64,000 nt of DNA from Bacteroidota bacterium (GTDB lineage Bacteria; Bacteroidota; Bacteroidia; Bacteroidales; NBLH01), in assembly GCA_025361565.1 (NCBI GenBank), contig JANYKN010000154.1:82163-146162 (forward strand). Reading direction: 5' to 3'. Numbering within the stretch: position 1 is the first letter of the stretch; each line of letters begins with the position of its first letter. The notes under the pieces were generated by a model. The model saw nothing but the letters and a program-made list of their open reading frames with translations. It made no database searches and was not told the origin of the DNA. This document shows positions 48,148 to 56,534 of this stretch, piece by piece. Both the position numbers and the translations under genes were made by a program.

Positions 48148-48699
48148 ATGAAGTTTCTTAGAAAATGGGGTAGGATATTACATCGTGATTTTGGATATTT
48201 ATTTTTTGGAGCCACCATTATTTATGGCTTGTCGGGTATTGCCTTAAACCATATTGCAGATTGGAACCCAAATTATTCAGTTGAATTAACAGAATTTACA
48301 ACAACCATCGATTTGAAAAATCCTGAAAAACTAAAGGAGAATATCAATGAATTGCTTGATGATGTTGCAAACCGGAAGGATTACAAAAAGCACTATTTTC
48401 CTAGCGAAAATGAATTGAAAATATTTTTATCAGGCGGATCGTCTGTTGTTGTTGATATATCTACCGGTAAGGGATATGCAGAATTTTTAAAGCGCAGACC
48501 GCTTTTTTACCAGGTAAATTATTTGCACTATAATCCCAATATTTGGTGGACTTGGTTTTCGGATATATTTGCAGGAGTTTTGATTTTTCTGGCATTAACT
48601 GGCCTAATATTAATAAAAGGAAAAAAGGGAATTACTGGCCGCGGAGCATGGCTAACTGCAATTGGTATCATTATTCCGTTGATGTTTTTATTCTTATAA
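48148..48699 (+). CDS. PepSY-associated TM protein
   Basis: 183 residues. First helix (RDFGYLFFGATIIYGLSGIALN, starting near residue 14), a periplasmic PepSY-like domain (VELTEFTTTIDLKNPEKLKE ... LKIFLSGGSSVVVDISTGKG), then the LHYNPNIWWTWFSDIFAGVL motif and a second helix, ending with a third short hydrophobic segment. This matches the short single-PepSY membrane proteins of Bacteroidota, relatives of PepSY-TM flavin reductase partners. Its histidines (HRD, LHYNP) could ligate haem or metal. Confidence 0.8.
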   Translation: MKFLRKWGRILHRDFGYLFFGATIIYGLSGIALNHIADWNPNYSVELTEFTTTIDLKNPEKLKENINELLDDVANRKDYKKHYFPSENELKIFLSGGSSVVVDISTGKGYAEFLKRRPLFYQVNYLHYNPNIWWTWFSDIFAGVLIFLALTGLILIKGKKGITGRGAWLTAIGIIIPLMFLFL

Positions 48700-48721
48700 T
48701 ATACCACTTTAAATCAAAAAT

Positions 48722-48764
48722 TAAAAGTCCAAAGAGATTAAAATTTCTTTTTGGGCTTTTTTCA
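48722..48764 (+). terminator. Terminator of the lipoprotein/PepSY operon
   Basis: AAAAGTCCAAAGA pairs, with a G-U pair and a bulge, with TCTTTTTGGGCTTTT, followed by T residues on the plus strand. It overlaps the 3' end of the convergent oxyR. Confidence 0.65.
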
Positions 48765-49700
48765 TTTCCAGTTTACTAACATACTGTTTCCGAGATTAAG
48801 AAGGTCTTTGGGTATATTATCTTCGATTTTTTTCTTGATCATTTTCAGCATCCGTTCTTTAACAAAAGTATCTTTTACAATCAGGCTAATTTCTCGCCTG
48901 GGAACTGGTTCGGCAAATTGACGAACCATTTTTTTACGGTTTTGACTCATTTCGAGCATAGATAAATAAGGCAGAAGTGTATATCCATATTGCTGTTCTA
49001 CCAATTTAATTAGCGATTCAAGTGATCCACTTTTATACTTGAGTGCAAGTTTTTGAGTATATTTTTCCTTTACCCCACAAAGATTTATTGCCTGACTGCT
49101 AAAACAATGACCTTCGCTTAACAGCCATATATCTTCAATACTTAAATCGGAAGGTTTTATTGTTACTTTTTTAAATAAATGATGTGTTTGGGATGTAAAT
49201 ACAATAAATGGTTCGTAAAAGACAGGTATTTCACTAATACCGGGCAAATCAAGTGGAGTGGCAATAATACCAATGTCTATTTCGTTATCATTTAATGCCT
49301 TAACAACTTGATCAGTAAGTAATTCGTCAATTTGAATTTGCAAACCTGGATATTCTCCCAAAGTTTGGGTAATAAACAAAGGCACCAAATATTGCGCAAT
49401 GCTTGGTATAATGCCTATTTTAAGCTCTCCTTTTATTTCGCCCTTAACTTCATCAATCATTTCAGGAATTTTGGAAGAAGCTTCTAAAACAAGCCTTGCT
49501 TGCTCAATAATCCTTATTCCCATTGGTGTTGGTTCAATGGGTTGTTTGGTACGATCGAAAATCTTAACTCGCAATTCATCTTCCAATTTTTGAATTTGCA
49601 TGCTCAAAGTTGGCTGAGTAACAAAACATTTGTCGGCTGCAGTAACAAAATGCCGGTATTTATCTAACGAAATAATGTATTCAAGCTGAATGAGTGTCAT
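48762..49700 (-). CDS. oxyR: OxyR-type LysR regulator
   Basis: 312 residues. The LysR HTH spans residues 2-60 (QLEYIISLDKYRHFVTAADK, FVTQPTLSMQIQKLEDEL). The effector domain contains the OxyR redox pair in LLSEGHCFSSQAINLCG. The two cysteines fall at residues 199 and 208, the same numbers and spacing as in E. coli OxyR. The protein should therefore sense hydrogen peroxide by disulfide formation and control peroxide defence. No catalase or dps is adjacent; ferritin lies 5 kb away. Confidence 0.93.
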   Translation of the reverse strand: MTLIQLEYIISLDKYRHFVTAADKCFVTQPTLSMQIQKLEDELRVKIFDRTKQPIEPTPMGIRIIEQARLVLEASSKIPEMIDEVKGEIKGELKIGIIPSIAQYLVPLFITQTLGEYPGLQIQIDELLTDQVVKALNDNEIDIGIIATPLDLPGISEIPVFYEPFIVFTSQTHHLFKKVTIKPSDLSIEDIWLLSEGHCFSSQAINLCGVKEKYTQKLALKYKSGSLESLIKLVEQQYGYTLLPYLSMLEMSQNRKKMVRQFAEPVPRREISLIVKDTFVKERMLKMIKKKIEDNIPKDLLNLGNSMLVNWK

Positions 49701-49825
49701 AAATTACCATTAATTAATTCTAAAAACAAATTCCATTTTACAAATATAAAAATAGATTATTCGAAGTGAATTTATTTCAAAATGTTAAATAATTGGAAAT
49801 TTATCCATCAGTTTAACTTCAAATG

Positions 49826-49851
49826 CAAAAAGCCGTCATTATTAGACGGCT
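49826..49851 (-). terminator. Terminator after the actin-like gene
   Basis: AGCCGTC at 49831-49837 pairs with GACGGCT at 49845-49851. On the minus strand a TTTTT run follows. It is about 75 bp after the stop at 49926. Confidence 0.7.
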
Positions 49852-49925
49852 AGTGAATTGATTTAAAAACAAAGCCCAATTGTATTTAATCCGAGTGTTG
49901 GGTTTTTCATAATTACATTGGAAGT

Positions 49926-51317
49926 TTATGAAAAATCGGGCTCATAATTTTCTTTATTTTCCTTATTTTCGATCTTTAACAATTTCTGGATATAATCGTC
50001 GGTAGAATCTTCCTCTTCTTCAACTGTTTTCTTGAAATTGGAAATTTCCTTTTCTTCTTTATCTTCATCAATTATTTCCTTTTTCAGTATAACTTTATGA
50101 ATCGGTTCTTCAGTTTTTACTATTTTCTCTATGGTAACTTTTTCATTCGCTACAACATCTTCAACCACTTTTTTAACAGGTTCTTCCTCAACTACTTTTT
50201 CGTGTTTTTCCTCTTTATGAGTTTCATGCAAAACCACTTTTTCATGTTTATGTGTTTCATGAGATTCATGTTTATGAGTTTCATGAGTGCTTACTTCCTT
50301 TTCGTATTGAGTTAAAACTGTATTTGCGTTTCCAATATCAAGGCCAATTGCAGTCGATTCATCGCCATCGGTAAGCATAATTGAATTCAAACTGTAACCT
50401 TCGCTGGTGAGTGTAAGTGGATTTTTAACCACTTCAATCTTTGCAATTTGTTTGAATTCTTTTTCGAACATTTCAATTAATTCAGGGAAAAGAGCACCAC
50501 CACCTGTTAAGTAAATCCTATCGGCACGCTCAAAATCCGAATCTGTAAATGACCTGCGTAAACCATTGGAAATTATATCAATATAGTATCTTTCTAAGAT
50601 CCTTCGGCGCAAATCAACGATGTTAATTTTTTGGCGATCCAAGATGATATAATCATTACGGAAAGAAACATCCAATTGTTTTTCAGTTTTTAAACCCAAA
50701 TAATATTTTTGAGCCAGCGAACGCATAAACAAATCAACGGCATACTGCATTCCATTGATACTTGATGCAGTTCTGTGAACAATACCATTTTCTGTACTTA
50801 AAACTGCCTCACAGGTACCATATCCCAAACTAACCACAAAAAAGTTGCCGGTTGCCTGAGCCTGACCAACGCGCAGACCAATTATATTACCAATCATTTC
50901 AGGCAAAATTTCAACCTGTTGAATATTGGTTTTTAAACTGATTTTTTCCTGGTTTGTGAAAGTTCCAGGATTGTAATCAATATTTTTAAGCTTTAATATT
51001 GTTTCTTTAGCAATGTCTTTATAAACCTGGTAAGTAGAAAACGGAAAACCAGTAGTAATAGCCAAAGGCCGATTATTATCATGATTCGCGATCAATAAGC
51101 CTGCCTGCAAAAGCAATTGATAATCCAATTCGTATGGCGAACTATTAATCAGTTTGTTAGGCGAAACACCTTCGTTAAGAGCCAAATTTCCAATAATGTA
51201 CGATTGTTCTTGCTCATCATACAATTGAAGTCCATTCATTAAATCTTTTGAAACAAAACTCAAATTGGTTCCAGTTGCTTCATATACACTCGGAAAACTA
51301 TAACTTTGTTTTTTCAT
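49926..51317 (-). CDS. Actin-like ATPase (ParM/ALP-type) with phosphate-1 motif at the C-terminal end of the fold and a His/Glu-rich tail
   Basis: 463 residues. Residues 1-340 have the elements of ParM/ALP-type actins: the early FPSVYEATG, LAITTGFPFS, VEILPEMIGN, a phosphate-2-like VVSLGYGTCEA (163-171), ASSINGMQYAVDLF, and the adenosine site RIYLTGGGALFPEL (267-280). The phosphate-1 hairpin that normally starts the fold is missing at the N-terminus. An in-frame TAA two codons before the ATG rules out an extension. A perfect candidate, IGLDIGNANTVL with D327, follows the last strand. Residues 343-374 repeat HETHKHE-like units, then an acidic/basic tail. It may be a circularly permuted filament protein. 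Monocistronic. Confidence 0.75.
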   Translation of the reverse strand: MKKQSYSFPSVYEATGTNLSFVSKDLMNGLQLYDEQEQSYIIGNLALNEGVSPNKLINSSPYELDYQLLLQAGLLIANHDNNRPLAITTGFPFSTYQVYKDIAKETILKLKNIDYNPGTFTNQEKISLKTNIQQVEILPEMIGNIIGLRVGQAQATGNFFVVSLGYGTCEAVLSTENGIVHRTASSINGMQYAVDLFMRSLAQKYYLGLKTEKQLDVSFRNDYIILDRQKINIVDLRRRILERYYIDIISNGLRRSFTDSDFERADRIYLTGGGALFPELIEMFEKEFKQIAKIEVVKNPLTLTSEGYSLNSIMLTDGDESTAIGLDIGNANTVLTQYEKEVSTHETHKHESHETHKHEKVVLHETHKEEKHEKVVEEEPVKKVVEDVVANEKVTIEKIVKTEEPIHKVILKKEIIDEDKEEKEISNFKKTVEEEEDSTDDYIQKLLKIENKENKENYEPDFS

Positions 51318-51614
51318 CTGTTAATTTTTTAATTAATTTATAGGGGCAGATGGTTCATCGCCATGCGTTTTTACATTATTATTTACATTTTGTTATAAAA
51401 CAAATTCTATACCATAATTTTAATTCTTACGAAAAGTAAACATGTCTATACAAATTTATTAGTCAACATATTAATATTCATTTTATTACAATATTTATAT
51501 TTTTATTTTGGAATTATTTTATGGAAGATGCATGTAAAAGAATGAAAACATTATTTTTGCATTCGGATATCAAGTCTTTATTTGAAGGATAACAAAATAA
51601 CTTTAATCAATGCA

Positions 51615-52499
51615 ATGAAAAAGAATTATACGATTGCCCTGCTTCAGTTGAACTTAAATGATAATGCAGAAAACAATCTGAAAAAATGTACAGAATGGGT
51701 TAAAAATGCTGCTGCTAAAGGTGGACAGGTAATTTGTCTGCCAGAATTATACAGTTCATTTTATTTTTGCCAAAAAGAAGATACTAAGTTTTTCGAATTT
51801 GCAGAACCATTGTATTCAACATCTTTCATAGCTTTTAGCAAATTGGCAAAAGAACTTGGAGTTGTTATTATTGTACCTTTTTTTGAACGACGTACTGCAG
51901 GAATATATCATAATAGTGCATATATTATTGATTCTGATGGATCAGAAGCCGGCTTATACCGTAAAATGCATATTCCGGATGATCCATCGTATTACGAAAA
52001 ATACTATTTTACTCCCGGAGATTTGGGCTTTAAAGCAATCGATACCAAATTTGGAAAATTGGGAACTTTGATTTGTTGGGATCAATGGTATCCGGAAGGA
52101 GCAAGGCTAACAGCCCTTAAAGGCGCCGAAGTGCTTTTTTATCCAACCGCAATTGGATGGCATCCCCACGAAAAGGTACAATACGGTAAAAACCAGCACG
52201 AAGCATGGATGGTTGTACAGCGTGGACATGCCGTAGCAAACGGAATTTTTGTGGCAGCTGTAAATCGTGTTGGCTTCGAAAAACCTATTGAACACAAGGC
52301 TGGTATTGAGTTTTGGGGTTCATCATTTATTGCAGGACCACAAGGTGAAATTATTGTACAGGCATCACACGATAAAGAAGAAATTCTATTGGCAGATGTT
52401 GATTTGGCTTTAATGGAAGATGTGAGGCAAAACTGGCCATTTTTTAGGGACAGGAGGATTGATGCTTATGGTGAAATTACCAAACGATTTATAGATTAG
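51615..52499 (+). CDS. aguB: N-carbamoylputrescine amidohydrolase
   Basis: 294 residues from ATG 51615 (a longer frame from a TTG upstream lacks conservation). A carbon-nitrogen hydrolase with the Glu-Lys-Cys triad: E44 in CLPELYSSFYF, K117 in LYRKMHIPDDP and C154 in LICWDQWYPE. The run AIGWHPHEKV and the flexible ending RDRRIDAYGEI are typical of plant/bacterial AguB. It converts N-carbamoylputrescine to putrescine, CO2 and ammonia. It is 194 bp upstream of aguA in the same direction, which supports the assignment. Confidence 0.94.
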   Translation: MKKNYTIALLQLNLNDNAENNLKKCTEWVKNAAAKGGQVICLPELYSSFYFCQKEDTKFFEFAEPLYSTSFIAFSKLAKELGVVIIVPFFERRTAGIYHNSAYIIDSDGSEAGLYRKMHIPDDPSYYEKYYFTPGDLGFKAIDTKFGKLGTLICWDQWYPEGARLTALKGAEVLFYPTAIGWHPHEKVQYGKNQHEAWMVVQRGHAVANGIFVAAVNRVGFEKPIEHKAGIEFWGSSFIAGPQGEIIVQASHDKEEILLADVDLALMEDVRQNWPFFRDRRIDAYGEITKRFID

Positions 52500-52573
52500 A
52501 AATTAGAACTTTGAAATTAGTTATTAAACTCCTATTAGTTCCACCACGTTCTAATATTCTGAGATGTTCGGCT

Positions 52574-52667
52574 AAGGCTTTGCCATAGTCGATTATATAT
52601 TTTGAGGCTTTGCCTCATATAAAAAAGGCAAAGCCTTAATAAATATTACTGACAGAGGCAAAGCCTC
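52574..52667. repeat. Cluster of four AGGC(T/A)TTGCC-type repeats between aguB and aguA
   Basis: Four related 11-13-bp units: AAGGCTTTGCC (52574-52584), GAGGCTTTGCCTC (52604-52616), AAGGCAAAGCCTT (52625-52637) and GAGGCAAAGCCTC (52655-52667). The first pairs with the third and the second with the fourth, and each of the last three is nearly self-palindromic. The transcript could fold in alternative ways between the two agu genes. This could be a mobile intergenic repeat or a regulatory structure. Confidence 0.6.
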
Positions 52668-52693
52668 TGCCTAATGATAAAATAATCAGATCC

Positions 52694-53737
52694 ATGGAAA
52701 AAACATACAGAAGAATGCCCGCAGAGTGGGAAAAACACCAAGCCACCTTATTGTCTTTTCCGCACGAAGGCAAAGATTGGCCTGGTAAGTTTGCAGCCAT
52801 CCAATGGGCTTTTGTTGAAATTATTAGAAAAGTTGCTGAATATGAGCCTATTGTATTGATAGTAAAATCAGAAAAACAGCAGGTAAAAGTGGTAGAAATG
52901 CTTACAAGGGCGCATGCGAATATGGATCAAATTAGTTTTGTGATATTTGATTCGAACAGGAGCTGGATGCGCGATTCTGGGCCGGTAATTGTAAAGACTA
53001 GCGATAATAGGAGGGAAGCGCTTCAATTTGGATTTAATGGCTGGGCAAAATATCCGAATTATAAAAGGGACAAACACATTCCTCAAGCAGTGGCCCAATT
53101 TTTAGGACTTGATTTGGTTCCGGTTATGTACAAAGGCAAGCCGGTAATCCTTGAAGGAGGTGCAATTGACGTGAACGGTTGTGGAACGCTTATCACCACC
53201 GAAGAATGTTTGATGCATCCCACCAAACAAGTTCGGAACCCTGGATTTACAAAAAATGATTACGAAAATGTTTTTCGCGAATATTTGGGCATTACCAATG
53301 TAATATGGCTTGGCGAAGGAATTGAAGGCGATGATACACACGGACATGTGGATGATATTTGCCGTTTTGTAAACAAGAATACGGTTTTGGCTTGTTATGA
53401 AGAGAATAAAAAAGACTATAACCATCTAAAATTGGAAGACAATCTGAATCGACTAAAAAAGGCAGTTCTGGAAGACGGTAAAAAGCCCGAAGTCATCAAA
53501 TTACCCATGCCTGGAAGGATTGATTTTGAAGATATGAGGCTTCCTGTGAGTTATATTAATTTTTTAATTACCAATGGATGTGTGCTGGTTCCAACTTTTA
53601 ACGACAAAAACGATTTTAAAGCCTTAGGAATTATAAATGAAGTATTTACAAACAAAGATGTAATTGGCATTAATGCCACTGATTTAATTTGGGGATTGGG
53701 AACCTTGCATTGTTTGAGCCACGAAATTGGATTGTAA
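52694..53737 (+). CDS. aguA: Agmatine deiminase
   Basis: 347 residues. A guanidino-group-modifying enzyme with SWMRDSGPVIVK, GFNGWAKYPNYKRD, VILEGGAIDVNG, EGIEGDDTHGHVDDICRFV (Asp and His) and the nucleophile C340 in LGTLHCLSHEIG. It converts agmatine to N-carbamoylputrescine plus ammonia, the substrate of the neighbouring aguB product. Together they form the second half of the arginine-decarboxylase route to putrescine. No speA is in the window. Confidence 0.96.
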   Translation: MEKTYRRMPAEWEKHQATLLSFPHEGKDWPGKFAAIQWAFVEIIRKVAEYEPIVLIVKSEKQQVKVVEMLTRAHANMDQISFVIFDSNRSWMRDSGPVIVKTSDNRREALQFGFNGWAKYPNYKRDKHIPQAVAQFLGLDLVPVMYKGKPVILEGGAIDVNGCGTLITTEECLMHPTKQVRNPGFTKNDYENVFREYLGITNVIWLGEGIEGDDTHGHVDDICRFVNKNTVLACYEENKKDYNHLKLEDNLNRLKKAVLEDGKKPEVIKLPMPGRIDFEDMRLPVSYINFLITNGCVLVPTFNDKNDFKALGIINEVFTNKDVIGINATDLIWGLGTLHCLSHEIGL

Positions 53738-53827
53738 AGAAAAAGATGACATATTTTTTAATTGTGGTGCTGAAATTAGAATTAATAATTTTATATTAGC
53801 AGTAAAATAATTTAAATCTTATCTACT

Positions 53828-54121
53828 ATGGAAAATCAAAACACTCAAGGACAACCACCCAAAACTTGGTTGGTAGAATCAATTCTGGTTACTTTATTCT
53901 GCTGTTTGCCTTTTGGTATTGTTGGAATTATCAATGCTTCAAAAGTAGAATCGAAATTCTTTGCCGGTGCAGTTGATGAAGCAATGAAAGCTTCGCAAGA
54001 TGCCGCTAAATGGACAAAAATAGGTTTTTTTGTTGGAATTGGAGTTATTGCTCTATATTTAATTATGTGGTTGGTTCTTGGAGTAGGATTTTTAACTGCC
54101 GCAGGTAGTGGCAATTTCTGA
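53828..54121 (+). CDS. CD225/dispanin-family two-helix membrane protein
   Basis: 97 residues. The CD225 signature is clear: PPKTWLVESILVTLFCCLPF, GIVGIINASKVESKFFAGAV, then AMKASQDAAKWTKIGFFVGI. The first hydrophobic segment is a re-entrant or TM helix and the second (about 68-92) is a TM helix. Bacterial members have no established role, although the eukaryotic relatives include the IFITM proteins. Monocistronic with a terminator directly after. Confidence 0.85.
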   Translation: MENQNTQGQPPKTWLVESILVTLFCCLPFGIVGIINASKVESKFFAGAVDEAMKASQDAAKWTKIGFFVGIGVIALYLIMWLVLGVGFLTAAGSGNF

Positions 54122-54197
54122 AAAAACCAGTAAAAAAAAAATTCAATTGGTGTTGTTTTTTAATTAACTTAATAAGAAATTACACTTATTTACAGAC

Positions 54198-54238
54198 AAA
54201 ATCCGCTTCAAGCAATCAATAAATTGAAGCGGATTTTT
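54198..54238 (+). terminator. Terminator after the dispanin gene
   Basis: AAAATCCGCTTCAA at 54198-54211 pairs with TTGAAGCGGATTTTT at 54224-54238 around a 12-nt loop, followed by T residues. It also shows that the in-frame TTG at 54224 is not a start for the next gene. Confidence 0.9.
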
Positions 54239-54250
54239 AATGTCTTAAAA

Positions 54251-54670
54251 ATGCAAAAAATACTCAAAAAAGTAGTTTTGAAAAAAGAAAAGAAGAATAA
54301 AATTGCGAAGTGGATGCTTATAAGTATTTCGTTTGTTGCATTTTATTTTATCTACTCTTATTTTAATCCCTACAAAGTTGATTTTTTCCCAAAATGTCCG
54401 TTTCTATATTTAACTGGTTATAAATGCCCCGGATGCGGTTCGCAAAGAGCAATTCATTATCTATTCAATTTCGATATCAATCATGCTTTTAAAGAAAACA
54501 TGCTGTTGGTTATTTCAATCCCTTATCTTATTCTTGGCGCCTATTTCGATTCGATAAAAGTAAAAACTGAAAAACAGCTTCGAGTCCGGAAATTTTTATT
54601 TGGGCAAAAGGCTATTATGGTTATTTTGTTCATTGTTATCAGTTTTTGGATTTTGCGAAATATTTTATAA
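54251..54670 (+). CDS. DUF2752 membrane protein
   Basis: 139 residues from ATG 54251, chosen because the longer frame begins inside a terminator. The DUF2752 signature is CPFLYLTGYKCPGCGSQRAI, with the conserved CPxCGxTRA-like motif, followed by NHAFKENMLLV. About three membrane helices (near 27-43, 93-110 and 118-137). The function is unknown; family members are common next to dispanin-like genes in Bacteroidota. Confidence 0.85.
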   Translation: MQKILKKVVLKKEKKNKIAKWMLISISFVAFYFIYSYFNPYKVDFFPKCPFLYLTGYKCPGCGSQRAIHYLFNFDINHAFKENMLLVISIPYLILGAYFDSIKVKTEKQLRVRKFLFGQKAIMVILFIVISFWILRNIL

Positions 54671-54803
54671 TACCTTCAATAAAATTCACAAAATTTCCCT
54701 TTGATTTTTTGAACTTTATTCCATTTGGATATAAAAGGAATACTTGCTAGCTAAATAAACCTCTTCTAAGCAAGCGGATGGCTTATCTAGGAAGTATATA
54801 ATT

Positions 54804-55196
54804 TTAAGGAATATGTCCCTCAATTGTAATTCTAAAGTGGCCCGGACTAGAATTTGTAGTCTTTTTAAACGCTCCGTTAAATGATGCCAGAGAATTGAAA
54901 CCAGAAAGGTCGGCAATTTCATTAAGTGGTTTTTGATAAGTGTTTTCACTCTTTAACAATATAATAGCAAATTGCACCCTGTAATTGTTGACAAAAGAGT
55001 TAAAATTCATTCCAAATTCATCATTAATCAGGTTAGAAATATAAGTGCGGTTCGAATTGGTTTCGCAGCACACATCCCAAATTGTTAGATCTTTTTTAAT
55101 GAATAAATTATTTGCTCCAAATCCAAAATTTAAAGCAGAATTTTTCTTAACTTTCAAACATAAATCTAAATACCAAACAAAATGAAAAAAAGCCAA
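54804..55196 (-). pseudogene. Truncated AraC-family regulator remnant
   Basis: The ORF encodes 130 residues. From about residue 30 on, it is nearly the same as the DNA-binding half of the AraC protein at 56535-57688: IKKDLTIWDVC, ETNSNRTYISNLINDEFG, MNFN, FVN, YRV, then SGFNSLASFNGAFKK. The N-terminal membrane domain of the intact gene is missing. The first 29 residues of the ORF (before NNLFIKKD) do not match and overlap a plus-strand ORF. It is best read as the 3' part of a duplicated gene that has lost its sensor. A residual DNA-binding role cannot be excluded, since both HTH motifs are still there. Confidence 0.7.
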
Positions 55197-55322
55197 TTAC
55201 TCAAATCAGGAATTTTATTCCTGATTTATACCTGCACCGAAACTGATTTTCAAAAAGCGATGCAACGGATTTATTTCGACAAAAAGAATAGTTCGAATAT
55301 TAAGGTAAATGTTTTGAAATAG
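55182..55322 (+). CDS. Small ORF, 46 residues, unknown
   Basis: It starts ATG at 55182 and ends TAG at 55320-55322. It begins MKKSQLLKSGILFLIYTC, a basic start and hydrophobic stretch like a signal or anchor, and ends hydrophilic (AMQRIYFDKKNSSNIKVN). It could be a small exported peptide or the relic of a secreted-protein gene at the edge of the truncated AraC copy. No family is recognised. Confidence 0.35.
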   Translation: MKKSQLLKSGILFLIYTCTETDFQKAMQRIYFDKKNSSNIKVNVLK

Positions 55323-55450
55323 GATGAATTTAATATTAATACGCTATCCGAAGTATAAGATTAAAATATGGATTAAGTGTCCAAATTCAGTCAATTTATT
55401 AAATAAGGCTCAGAACCGTGAAGAAATATTCTTCTTCACGGTTTTTCGGC

Positions 55451-56227
55451 TTATTTGACCCCACCGCCTAAAAGAATAACTACAAGTAAATAAACAGATA
55501 TAACTATACCCTGTATTGGAGCAGTAATAATATCAATTAAACCGGCTACTACTTTATTTAATCCATTACCGGAACTGTTTCTTTGCACTTGATTTATTTT
55601 ACAGTTTCCAGTATTTGCCCATGCATATTTTAGATCTGAAAACCTTTTAGCATTATATTTTGAATCACCTTCTTTTGTCCACATCATCATTTGTACCTGA
55701 ATATCTTTTTCCATAACTGTTAAGGCCGAAATAAAAAGTGTGTCCGGAATATCATCAATTTTTTCATTAATCGTATCCAAAAATCCTTTAGGATTCATCA
55801 ATGTATCCTGGCTAAAAACTTTATCAAAGCTTACATTGTTCCCACCATAATATCCGAATGGATTAAGAATCAAATAGGCAGTATTTCCATTGAGTTTTTC
55901 ACTTGATTCAATAACATAAGGAGATTCTTCATCTTTAAGGCTATAATAGATATTCAAATATCGGTTGGATCCAATCAATAATTCCGGGAACTGAAATTGA
56001 TACTGTTTTTGCCCCATAAAATCAGTAATGCCTGTATAAGTTCCGGTATAAACCTGATTGCTATTGACAGACACGAACTCATTACTCAGTCTTTTGTCAT
56101 AACCCTGCTGCTTATTCGCATTTCTGCTAAAATAAAAGCCACCCATAGCAAAATAGATTATTATAATAATTACAAAATAGATTGATAGAAGTATTAGAAA
56201 CATTTTTTTTCTTTTAGAAGTTGCCAT
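55451..56227 (-). CDS. Unknown membrane protein, N- and C-terminal anchors
   Basis: 258 residues. One helix near the N-terminus (9-28, MFLILLSIYFVIIIIIYFAM) and one at the very C-terminus (about 228-254, IDIITAPIQGIVISVYLLVV). The 190-residue middle is extracytoplasmic and beta-rich (TGTYTGITDFMGQKQYQFQF). A second segment has NTGNCKINQVQRNSSGNGLN. No family recognised. It stands alone on the minus strand between the two AraC loci. Confidence 0.65.
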   Translation of the reverse strand: MATSKRKKMFLILLSIYFVIIIIIYFAMGGFYFSRNANKQQGYDKRLSNEFVSVNSNQVYTGTYTGITDFMGQKQYQFQFPELLIGSNRYLNIYYSLKDEESPYVIESSEKLNGNTAYLILNPFGYYGGNNVSFDKVFSQDTLMNPKGFLDTINEKIDDIPDTLFISALTVMEKDIQVQMMMWTKEGDSKYNAKRFSDLKYAWANTGNCKINQVQRNSSGNGLNKVVAGLIDIITAPIQGIVISVYLLVVILLGGGVK

Positions 56228-56534
56228 TTTAAAATTATGTTTAAGTAGGTTTGATAATGATTTGTTGGATTCTGCTTAACTAAAATTATTGAAATTTGAA
56301 TAGAAAATCAAATTCTACCAATGATGAAAATTTGGTTAGATGAAGATAGTAAAAAAATGAATAAATCTTTAAAATTATATAATTAAACGTGTTGATATTT
56401 TCTAAGGAAAATAATCTGTCGTTTAAATGGGCGGCTATAATTGTTTAAGTTCATTGCTTGGGCTATACCTTGAAGCAACTAACTTGTATTCACTTTCAAA
56501 TAACTACAAATGCAGTAAAATCAAATTCACCAAT
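56228..56534. other. Intergenic, no gene seen
   Basis: 307 bp of AT-rich sequence between the end of the AraC gene and the start of the unknown membrane-protein gene. The short plus-strand ORF here overlaps the AraC 3' end and looks like chance. Confidence 0.5.

Noticed and set aside
48543..48779. Plus-strand 78-residue ORF at the end of the PepSY-TM gene
   Set aside because: Overlapping frame of the real gene, running into the terminator.
52574..52667. CRISPR-like array
   Set aside because: The units alternate in orientation, are only 11-13 bp and have no regular spacers; there are no cas genes in the window.
54224..54250. TTG start for the DUF2752 gene
   Set aside because: The TTG lies in the descending arm of the dispanin terminator, and the extension is not conserved in type.
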